Translations under genes and position numbers: made by a program
Shown: in pieces, positions 47,639 through 58,184 of the stretch
Position numbering within the stretch: position 1 is the stretch's first letter
Layout: each line of letters begins with the position of its first letter
Source: Lineus longissimus
Lineage: Eukaryota > Nemertea > Pilidiophora > Heteronemertea > Lineidae
Length of the DNA stretch: 60,000 nucleotides
Reading direction: 5' to 3'
NCBI RefSeq assembly: GCF_910592395.1
Contig: NC_088316.1
Span: 17,238,001 to 17,298,000, forward strand
Notes under the pieces: model-generated
Database searches by the model: none
What the model was told of the DNA's origin: nothing
What the model saw: the letters and a program-made list of their open reading frames with translations, nothing else

Positions 47639-50600
47639 CCCTGAACGAAAAACGGACTACGAGGTCGGACCTAATGTGCCCTTTGATACCCTGTCTGTCT
47701 ACTTATTCAACTGAGCAGTCGTCATCCCTACTGGTGGAAGTTCTGGAAAGACTGAAATTGTCGGTCTTTGGCCAAATTGCCAAGTTTAAGAAATAATCTT
47801 GGGAAAGTGCAAGTCATTGTAAAGTTATGAGAAAGAGACAATCCTAGAGTTGCTCTAGTTGGAAAGACGTCTGCCACAGCTACCATTAAGAAGAGAATTC
47901 GAGAGTTTATCAGAGTGTTACAGCGATTGTACCATTTATTTATTTGAAACATTATTTATTATAAAATGTGAGAAATGTTATTCCTGTGAAAATGGCACCT
48001 TGACAGTCAGACGGAAATATATGTACATATTTTTGAAGCGTGTCTTCCGAAGACAGAAGTCGGATGGAGATGGATTTGGCTTCCAAGAAATCGTAACATG
48101 GAACATGGTTAGAGGGTACAAACTGTGCTGTATTTTTGGCGTAAAATGTAACTGGCAGCAGTGCCTTTTTGTCTAATCCTAAGTAGGTTCACCATCGCCT
48201 TTATTTTCCTCGCAGTGAACTGGTACACCTGTAATTACAGACAATTAATGACGAAGTGAACACTCTGATTTCTGTTGTCTTCAATTACTCGTATGTGTTC
48301 CCGGCATGCTGCTCTGGAAAATTTCGGTGAACTGTTGGGAGGACTAGACAGCGAATGGGATGCTGACTCTGTCCATCTAGAAATTGAGTGAAATACTCTG
48401 GACGAGAATGTACCGGACACCAGATGAATCAATGCCCTTACAAGCGCAGAAAATGTATGTTTATAGACACCACTTATGCTTTATACAATCTCCTTTGAGA
48501 GTTCAGAATGAGCGGCAGGTGGCTAGATAGCAAACTTAGAATCCTGCCTGGCGATAACTTCAGAAGATAACCAGCCATGCCTGTAGTTTAACCAAATGTT
48601 TAGCATCAAATGAAGCCTTGTCACCAATTGGAACCTTCACCTGCATCAACTATTTTTGCCTGCATTAATCAATTGCTGAGACACAAAATGGTGCTTTTTG
48701 TAGTATGGATGGACCAAAGTCTGATTTTTGACTTGAAATGAAAATCAAATTGTGCTTAGTTCTAGAGGGAATAAGTGATTGTGATTTGTTTTGGAGAGTT
48801 GTATGAGAATACGGTTTACTCTTGTTTGAAATACTCTGCAGTAGACTGTGTTACCAAGCAATATTAAAATGGCGTTCTGCTAAAGTTTATTGAGGAAATC
48901 TATGTCCACAAGGTTTTAGTTGGTAAAATCTGAATATTTCATCCAGATTGGTTGAGAAATGAACTGTGCAGAGCAAAAAAATTGGATACAAAAACTCAAT
49001 TTTTCATAAACCATGAAAAGATAGCTCTTGCTTTAAGGGATCAGAAACTTTTCAATTTGTGCCCCAATCTTGGCCACAGATTGGTATTTACCAGCTTATT
49101 GTTAGCATTCCTGTCTGCTGCAGTTATTTGCTATTGTGTCTGCCGTGGTCACTAAAGGCCTGTACAGGTGCTTTGAAGTGCCTGGCTTATTTGAGATAAT
49201 CTATGAGATTGAACACAACCACCTGATGGTTTTGCAGATTGTAAGGAAAGAAATGTACCCATTTCCAGTTCAGGGCTCAAGAAGTGGATGCAGGTATAGC
49301 ACCAGGGAGCACTTCTTTTGTATGAGCGCATCAAAATAACTCAAAATGTTATCTGCTGTTTGACTATGATTTAACCAATCAACAGTTGACCGTTGAATTT
49401 GAAAAGTTCACCGTTGAACTGCTAGAGGCTCTGTACTGGAAATGGATGATACTGGAATTGGCCAAATTTGCTGTGGATTTATTCCACTTGAAATTCTTGG
49501 CAAAAAATCTGTGATGAAAGAGCCACCATATCATAAATGAGAGACAATTAAAATGGCAGTTAAGCAAAAGAAAGAGATATTTGAAATTATCGAATAAATG
49601 TTGCTATCATGATATACTGTGTCAAATTAATCGGGGGTCACTTTGAGTTTAGGCATGTTGGGGAATCGTGATTCATCAGGAGTGTGCCAAAATTGTAATG
49701 ATTCAAAGTGCCTGATTTTTATCAAGTTTTGCCCTTTGCTTTGATGAGCATTTATACCGGTAGTTCAAGTAGCTGTTGGTTTGTTTGGTGTAAGCATAGG
49801 AGAAAGTCGGGAGTGTGGGCAGGCCTTGTGATGTGAGTTTTGGGAATGTAGTGAGGCTAAGCCTCAAAAATCACCTGAATGATGTTTCGTTGAAGACTTC
49901 AGGGTATTAGAAATCGATAATCAAATTGATGGGTTGTTGTCCAGGAAAAAGCGGCTTACGTATGTGAAAAGATTTCTGCGGCCCATTTTGGTGTGATTGG
50001 TCACATATGACTGTTTGGGACTCTGTTGTAAAAACGCTGGAAAGGCCTAGTAGAATACTTACAGTGGCATGCATGATCATTTTGATACCAACTGTGATGG
50101 AATTGCATGTGCCGGCAATGGTGGAGTGAAATGCAGTGCCTCATACAGATGTTACTGAGTGGTTCTAGGGGCAGTTTCCAGAGGTGCAGCAGATTTCAGT
50201 ACAGTCAAAATCAATTTGATGATCGGTGAGGTGAGGTCATCAGGACTTCACATAATGGGCCGACAGTAATCAGTCAAAAATGATAAATCACGATGAAGAA
50301 CTGCCAATGATGAGAAAAAGTTTTCGTCTTAACCACTGCTTAAAATGTGTAATATTGGTCTAATATTCCAATGATGTGACCTAGATTGAACCGTTGGTCT
50401 CCGATGCCTTATCAAAAGGTTTCTTCGACTTCCTAAGGTGCCCGGCCACTGACAGCATTTATCGGCGTGCAATGCAACCCATCTACATTCCAGATCGGCT
50501 TGTCAAGAATTATGAAAAGAAGAGTGTTCTTATTCGAAATCATTTGGACCTGATTAGATTGAGGGTAATGGCCATTGCGAAGTTTTATGTTAGTGGTAAT

Positions 50601-51111
50601 CAATTGAACTCCACATATTGAAATTTTGATCTGAAAGTTTTAAAAAACTGAACTGGTGCCATGAATATTTTATTTGAGTTTTGTCTTTGGGGGGGGGGGG
50701 GGGTTAGAAATCTCACTACCCTCATTCCATGTCGGGTCTAAGCCAAATGTTAGAGGACGCCTCGGAGGAGGTGGAGTATTGTGCAAAAAGGTTGCCTTTT
50801 TGTTCAAAATTGTATTTCTCGGATCTCCTATGCAAAATGATAAATGGTCCTTGGTAATAGTTCTGGATAGGTTGGACGAAGTTAGAATTATGAGACAGTT
50901 TGTTTAGCTCAGATAGGAAATTGGTGCTGGTTAAAAACTTTAAAACTGATAATGATCTTTTGTTTTTCAACAAAATTTTCCTAATTGCATGGTGTTCTAA
51001 AAATTGATTAACTTGGAATTGTAAATCCTTCCTACATGCATTTATATTATTATGATAAACATAGAGTGCACATATTGTGGTAAATCTAGGAGAAAATCGG
51101 ATGTCAAACAT

Positions 51112-51270
51112 CATGACCTTGAACTTTCCAATGTGACCTTGGATTTTTGAACTCGACCTTTGAAATGTCAATTTAACTTGGATTTCCTATTGTGACTTGA
51201 GTTTTCCAATGTCATGTTGGCTTTTTCAATGTGACCTTGTGATTTTCCGATTTGACCTTGGATTTTTCTA
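51112..51270 (+). repeat. Degenerate repeat with TGACCTTG half sites
   Basis: TGACCTTGA, TGACCTTGG (twice) and TGACCTTGT recur within 160 bp, alternating with TTTTCCAATGT-like spacers of 20-30 bp. TGACCTTGA is the complement of the TCAAGGTCA extended half site of ERR/NR5A receptors. It is probably a decayed minisatellite. Confidence 0.45.
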
Positions 51271-52477
51271 CAAAGTTTCCATGGTTTAAGTTCCCATACA
51301 TTTGTACGTCTGACCTGAAATTATCCAGATATGCCTTGGATCATGTGGGTAAAATGTGGATGAGTGTCTGCCAGTTCAAAAAGAATGCTACGGCCGTGTA
51401 ACATTGAAGAGATGCGATTTTCAATATTGTAGACAGAAGAAGACATTTAAGCATGAAGTATTTCATGAATAATGAAGTTATTTATTTCTCTATTCCCTTC
51501 CAAGGGGCACTTAGGATTTGGGGTTCACCTAGTGAGCCTTTATTGTCATTTAAATAAATGTGTTATTTTTTGTTTCACACTTTAGTGTTATATACTTCAC
51601 ACTACATACCGTGTTAGTATATTGAGGTTATATATCGATATAAAACTAGGAAATTTCTGCTTTATTTCTGTTTGAAAATATTCGTCCATGTTGTGAAAGA
51701 ACAACGCCATTTGTGACAGATTCTAATTTTTTCTCCTATTTTTGTGCACACGTCTGCTAGTACTATTATTCTATTCCATTTGACTGCCTGTTGGTCCAGG
51801 GCGATACTACTCGACATCATCTGCTTGGATTTGGCTGTAGTCAATTTCTCTGCCGACTACAGATGGCAAATGGAATTGAATGGTAAATCTTTATTTTAAT
51901 GGCATTTGAACTTCTATATGCTGAGGGTAATATACTGGTGGTTGCTTGATAAGGTTTCTGGTTATGTTATCTGAGAAGGTCATTGAGATTTTGCTGTAGA
52001 ATTACTGGAAGTTTTAGTATTCTGAGGAGAGGCGAAATGTTGTGTCCGGTTACCATCAGCATTAGAAGGTTTTTGGCCTGATTTTGTTGGCTAGGAGGAA
52101 AATGTTTCACTTTAACTGGAGCCAAAACTGCAATACTTTATGTACATAAATGTACAGGTGACAAGGTTCTGGTTAAAGTTGAGAATCTAAGAATATATAT
52201 TTTTAAGAGCGATTATTGAAGAGGAAATGAAAGTCACTTGAAACTGTGAACGTGCATGGTCAACTAACTGTACTTTCTTGTACTATATGGTTTTCACGCT
52301 GGTTCTGCGAAATAAATATGCTGGTTACGGGCAGCAATAGACTCACTGGGCTCTGTCTTGAGGGGTGAAAAGGACCGAGGAAGTGTCTTAAACCTCAGTA
52401 AAATGATTCCAGTGAATCTGCTGTGGCCCACAACTGGTTGAGTCAATTTGATGAAACAGTGTGGTTTTGAGTTTGTA

Positions 52478-52660
52478 TTAACCCATTCAGGACTGCTGGT
52501 AAATATTTTCGTAAAAATAAAACTAGGAAAAATTTAAACTTGTGTTCTTTTCCCATCGGGGAAAGATGTGTCCTGCGATAGTACACATTGTGCAAAGAAA
52601 TCATGGTGCAGAATATTCCAGTAATATAATCAAAATGCCAAAATATCCTTAATGGGTTAA
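52478..52660. mobile_element. 183-bp TTAA-flanked MITE (piggyBac/Kolobok type ends)
   Basis: Both ends carry TTAA (52478-52481, 52657-52660) followed inward by CCCATT(C/A)AGGA in inverted orientation. TTAA duplication with CCC-starting ends is characteristic of piggyBac-like elements; Kolobok elements also use TTAA. There is no coding capacity. Confidence 0.6.
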
Positions 52661-55600
52661 TAACCCCGCAAACAAGCCATTTTGTCACTACGACGTGCGA
52701 TTGTCATTGCGTGTAATGAAAATTTCTTGTTTGCAGTAATCGTCTTAGATGCCCGTGACAAAAATTTGATATCAAACCTAGCGGTTACTGGTGTTACTTG
52801 CAGACGAGGAGTATCTTTGTTGCATATTACAGCAGTTATAATCGCAGGTTGCAGCACCTAAAATCGCTTGTTTGCATGGCACTTTCCTGTTCAAAGTTTC
52901 ATTTATCTGTCATAACTTTTCACCCCAGTTTTAGACTCGAGTCGGCTATCCATCCAACTAGCATTTCATTTCTTGCAAACACATTATGGAGATAGATCCA
53001 TACGGGGCCTTGTTGGTTGAACTTCTGTTGGTTAAAAATCGTATTTCTGGACTGGGAATGTATCTATGTGTCTGGGGCGAAGAGTTAGAGAATTCACCAA
53101 TGCCTTGGAAATACAATTGTCTATGTATGCAATGTTTTTCTATTGTTCTCTGTACAGTCTTTTAAATATACAAACTGTGTTATTTTCTGTCTTTTTCGGA
53201 CGACTTTAACGACTAATTTGTGTTGATGGCTGGAGGATTTTTTTGTGCATTTTCGATTCATCCATTTTTAGTATTGCATTACCGTAATCATTTGTTCAGC
53301 ATTAACTGGATTCGCGGAATCTCATTAATATAATATGCAAATTAGCAATTCAATGACGTCAAGAATCTTCAAAAAACCAATTTACTTTCCTTTTTCGATG
53401 TTGCTACGTTTGTTGGTCAAATTCCATTGACTGATAATGATAGAACATGCTGCATTAGACCTTAAATTTATATTGTGTTAATATGAGAATGCGACTTGAG
53501 TATTATTCTAGGGATCTGATCAGCAAAAATCGCTATTCAAAATTTCTGCATTGCGCTTGTTCACTCAGAAATTAAAACTGTAATAATGTGACCTGTTTGT
53601 ACTTGTCAGCAGGTAGTGATTGTCCTCACTGAATTGTGAAGTTGGTGCTACGTAGACCAAATTGTATTTGCGCGTAATTTTAAAATGTTTGCAAATCTTC
53701 ATTTTCTTCAACAAATTTAAGCACGTAAAATTTCTGTTTCACTTTTGATTGCCAACGTTTCATAACATAATTGTGTTCATAATTGTTAAAACCATATTGC
53801 TGTGAATCGCTGCAGTGAGAGTGTTCATTACAAATCTATTTCAATGTTTATGGAGCTTCCTTCATAGTACAATTTACATATCAATTATCAAAAGCAGTTA
53901 GTAACTTGGTCAAATAGTCTAGATTCATGAACTCTACTGCCACAAGATGACGACTAGGAGTAGGAAAAAGAAAGGATTGAATTATACGTCGAATACAATA
54001 GGTTTTGTATGTCGTGCATTGCCCTTATGCATTACCGGTACCAAAAGTTATTTCTTGTAGAGATCTTCCTTACACATCAGGATGTCGAGAGTTTAATCAC
54101 ATAGTCTTCTTGTTCATCTTCAAATATCCCAAGATAATATGCGGACTGTGAACGAGGTTCTTGCGGTCGTTTATCAGTAGGACTGCAATACCTGTGTGAA
54201 TACTGTTGAATCTGATCACAATATGAAGCAATATGTCAAATTAATCCTTCCGAGAGCAGGATAGAATGGCAATTTGATGAAGATTATGTAAGCTCGGTCA
54301 TCTCTTTTCATGAAACAACACATTCTGAGTTGTATTCATGTCACGTTGAGTACAATTTAGCATCATGACCATCGCATTTACGTAATCTTCGCACATTTCA
54401 TAAAATGCCATTACTCCCAATTCTTGCTTTCTATCCAGTTCAATACAAAGAGGTTTGATTGTCAGTCAAGTCAAAGAAGTGCATTTAATTCCTCAGCCTG
54501 TCCAGTTATGCCTCCATTCCTGCAAAATTCTTCCATTAACCGAAAAGTCACCCAAGATGGTCGGAACCCCTGTAAATTGACTGAAATTTCTGAATGAAAT
54601 TTGCATTTGGATCTGGCTTTCTCAGGTGATGAAACTGAAGCTTAAAGGGACAGTTAACATATTTGGCCAAATAGTAGTGCTTGCGGCCTCATATTGTCCG
54701 TTTAAGGGCATTTATTACTAACATAAAATATAATATATGTTAATGTCATTGGTGATAATCTGAAAATGAATTCAGTGAAAGTCAATGCAAATCATCTTAT
54801 CAGTACAGTTAATGTTTGGCTGCTGCAAAGCTAAATTGGTAAGAGAGGATTAGTGACAAGATCCATGAAAATCTCTCAATCTAAGTTAATAGTCACTTCA
54901 AAATGAATCTTAGTCGTAGTGCACTCTTCTTGCTAACCTTTCTAGTTAAGATGTCGTTATTATTTAAATTTCATTAGTATATATTACTTACTAGGTTGAC
55001 TTGGTTGGTATCTTTTATTATTGGTATACTGTGTCGACAGTTTTAAGTAGGTTTAGAAGTGCCTGTGAATAGGTCTATTTACCTGTAATAGGCCTGTGTG
55101 AAAGACGCCTCTCCACTGGCTTAATCCTGTCAGCACAGTATAGCATTTTGTCCGCGGGTTTTTATCGAAATTACTCTTGTCATTCTTTCCAACTTATAAC
55201 ATTCTCTGAGAAGTTCTGAGCATTGATGTAACAGTTACAATGGTTACAGATGAATATGGTAATCTTCATCAAAATGCGGGGTTTTGTAAAATCAAAAGTA
55301 AAATTCCATGCTATATTTTCCAGATTTGGTTAATAATGTGCTCTTTATCCTTGTTCTTTGTTTACATCATGTTCAGAAGTTCAGTCTGTATACTTTCCAA
55401 AACTGGGGAGTGGATTTCTGGGTGGTGGGATGCCATGTCCTGCCTTAGGATGTCATTCCTGGACATGGGTTCCATTGGTTCTTCTTAAAATTCATTCACA
55501 TTTACAAAGAAGTTAACTTTTGATTCGGAAGAAGTTCATTCTAATATAAAAGCTTATTAGGGTGTTTCACTTTCTCATCCTCCCCCATATTCCAAAGTCT

Positions 55601-55998
55601 AAGGGTGTGTCGCTTTCTCATTTGAAATCCGTTGACTGTATGTGTACATACATTGTTCTATTTATGCAACATTAGTGTGTTTCCAAGGCAAAATGTGTAT
55701 GGTCTCTTGCTATGTCATTTTGACAGTTTTCATCATGTACTGTTGCAAGGTATGGTTGTTACCATTGTCATGAGAACCACCAATAAACATCTCAAGCAGA
55801 AATATGTGAATTTTCATATCCTATTCATGACTTCAGCTTTGTTCCTTTCATTTCCATATACTGGTGGTATTAGTTACCTCACCAAACACAGCAAGGGAGA
55901 AGGTGGGCCGAAACAGAGGCAGCAGCCGAGGTGTTTGGCAGAATCACATCTCTATCTGAGTGACATGTGGAGTTTCATTGAAACACCTCGAACACCTA

Positions 55999-56335
55999 GG
56001 ACTGGTTGTGACAGGCCAAGCTGTGCACTCAAAATCCCCCTCAAGTTCTAAGACTGGTTGTGACAGTCCAAGCTGTGCACTCGTCAAAGTCCCCCTCAAG
56101 TTCTAAGACTGGTTGTGACAGCCCTAGCTGTCCACTCGAAGTACCTCCACTGGTTGTGACAGGCCAAGCACTGCACTCAATGTCTGTCTAATGATATAAG
56201 ACTGATTGTGACAGGCCAAGCTGCGCACCGAAGTTCCTCTGAAATGATGTGACTGGCTGTGACACACCAAGCTGTGGAGACCAAGTCCCTCTAAAGTAAT
56301 CAGACTGGTTGTGACAGCCCGGCTGTGCACTCATG
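55999..56335 (+). repeat. 52-bp minisatellite, seven copies
   Basis: ACTGGTTGTGACAGGCCAAG-type starts at 56001, 56053, 56108, 56149, 56201, 56252 and 56304 (spacing 52, 55, 41, 52, 51, 52). Each is followed by CTGTGCACTC and a CCCTCTAA-like spacer. A single extra copy (ACTGGTTGTGACACACC) lies at 57443, 1.1 kb away. Confidence 0.8.
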
Positions 56336-57410
56336 TACCAATGAAGCACGACTGTAAAAGTCATTTCTGAAGAACATGGTCCTCCCTAGCAGATATACGA
56401 CATAGGGCCACGGTATTGAATCCGTTTGACGTTTGAGTTTGTGGCAATGGTCCATGTATCATGACCATTTTACTAGGTACACGGCATCTTTTTCCCAACT
56501 ATGGTATAAGCTGCGGTAGTGTCATTGATAATAAAACCGAGTCTTTGTGGATAGGTAAGGACAGAGTCGATCGAGGCCCTATGATAAAACTTTTGTTAAA
56601 TTTGTCGTCATTGTCATCTGCTGCCACCTGAGCTAAGAAATTGGAACTAGGCAATTACTAAAATTCAAAAATATCGCCCGTTTTTAGGGCGTGGGACGAT
56701 TTGAAGCTGGAACCCCAAACCAGCTACCGCAGATCCGTCATTCATCATGTCTAAGCAAGTATGAACCTGGTTCAATCATGCGGCTTATCTTACTATGCAT
56801 ATGCAGTCAAGTTCTTTATATACCCGTCTGTTTCTGCCCGCATTCCTCCCATGGGTACGTGGTCTGTACGTTTCATTTAGTACTATTGGTCAACGGCAAG
56901 GGAGCTTGAATTGACCAGAACTAGGTATAACTGGCCTAAAGACTGATCCAGGGTAGTCTCTTAATGTAAATAAGGGTGACTTTGATCTTCTGCTCTCCTC
57001 AGTCAGATGGACAGCTACACAAAACTTGAGGCGGAGAAAAGACTGTGACAACCTGGAATCATGTCACATCTAGTCGAGACAAGGTTCACCCAGGCTGTAC
57101 AGATTACATGACACATCAATCTTGTAGAGACATGTTACACCCTGTTAAGGAATACGACAGACTCCTTCTTCGGATGACACGTCTAGGGAAGACCTGTCAG
57201 ACCCAAAGAAATAATTGAGTACATTGAAACAATTGGTGCCAGGATGATTCCGGTGTGGGTGCTACACAACACAACACAGGCAATAATCTTCACAACTTCG
57301 GCAGATATGGTAGAAATAAGCGCAATTTGTACCCTCAATTGGACATAGGGCTACGAAAACGCTGCTTTCTCTACTTATTCAGGACAGCTGCACCAATATC
57401 AACCTATTAA

Positions 57411-57510
57411 CAGATGTGTCCAAGTCCCTCTAAAACGATGAGACTGGTTGTGACACACCAAACTGTGATGTGCAGTCCAAGCCCTGCTGTTCGCTCAAAG
57501 TCCATCTAGC
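57411..57510 (+). repeat. Orphan copy of the 52-bp minisatellite unit
   Basis: GTCCCTCTAAAACGATGAGA precedes ACTGGTTGTGACACACCAAACTGTG minus its first bases at 57443, matching spacer plus unit of the array at 55999-56335. Confidence 0.6.
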
Positions 57511-57689
57511 AATAGTAAATCAAGTGTCCACGTCAAACGATATTTGTTCTCAGAACCGTTCATAAAAACTTATCAGCATGTTATGGGTCGATTTGATATG
57601 GACTTTGCACGGTCACAATCTTGGCAGTGCTGGTTGTGGTATGTGGACAACTTACATACCCTATGCATAAACCTGCTGGTCGATGACGT

Positions 57690-57928
57690 GGAGGGAAGGA
57701 ACAATTGCTAATGCCTTATACGCCTTTGGGCCTCTTGTGGAATATATCCTTGGTAAAGGTAAGTTTAGGTGCCCAGTCTCCAATTGAACATCCTGAGGAA
57801 ATCAGGGGTTAATGTTCGCTCTCCGGCCCTGCAGAGTTGACACAAACTGTTTTCTTTAACAGAAATAAAGGCGTCTTCGTTTTCCTTTTCTTCCAAATTG
57901 TCACCAGTATCACTAATACGGCGCCAAG
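57690..57928 (+). promoter_or_regulatory. Probable 5' UTR with an intron upstream of the NRPS-like gene
   Basis: A donor-like GGTAAAG|gtaagt at 57758/57759 and an acceptor-like ctttaacag ending at 57862 would remove a 104-bp intron and leave a short leader before ATG 57929. No clear TATA box is visible just upstream. This is inference from splice consensus only. Confidence 0.35.
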
Positions 57929-58184
57929 ATGTCGAACCAGGACTACCAGTACGAACACCTTGGTCTTCTCCACGAGATGTTCCAGCGGCAGGTAGCCGCA
58001 ACCCCAGATCGCGTGGCTGTGGTCCAAGGACACCGGTCAATCACTCTGAAACAGCTCGACCGCCTCACGGACATTCTGGCCAAGAATCTCCTCATTAATG
58101 GGGTCAAGCCCGATGCGACAGTTGGGATCTATATGGAGAAGTGTATAGAGTATACCATTAGTTATATTGCCATTTTGAAGGCGG
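57929..58184 (+). CDS. NRPS-like gene exon 1
   Basis: 85 codons plus one base, donor gtaagt. It contains the initiator ATG (an upstream in-frame stop is not needed because the Kozak context is good) and the N-terminal part of the adenylation domain up to AILKAG. Confidence 0.88.

Larger units (their letters stand above)
47639..57689. other. AFF 3' UTR and intergenic DNA
   Basis: The 3' UTR of AFF begins at 47639. Candidate AATAAA signals occur near 49592 and 51553, so its end cannot be fixed. No further gene is visible. The TTAA-flanked MITE, half-site cluster and 52-bp minisatellite are listed separately. The open frame at 50394-50621 is not recognisable. Confidence 0.65.

Noticed and set aside
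50394-50621. Plus-strand frame starting MVSDALSKGFFDFLRC
   Set aside because: No family recognised, no promoter or splice evidence, sits in intergenic A/T-rich DNA.
55632-56051. Plus-strand frame of 139 codons
   Set aside because: Its end runs into the 52-bp minisatellite; the rest has no recognisable domain and no splice structure.
57765-58040. Minus-strand frames opposite the first NRPS-like exon
   Set aside because: Shadows; the plus strand carries conserved adenylation motifs and splice sites.
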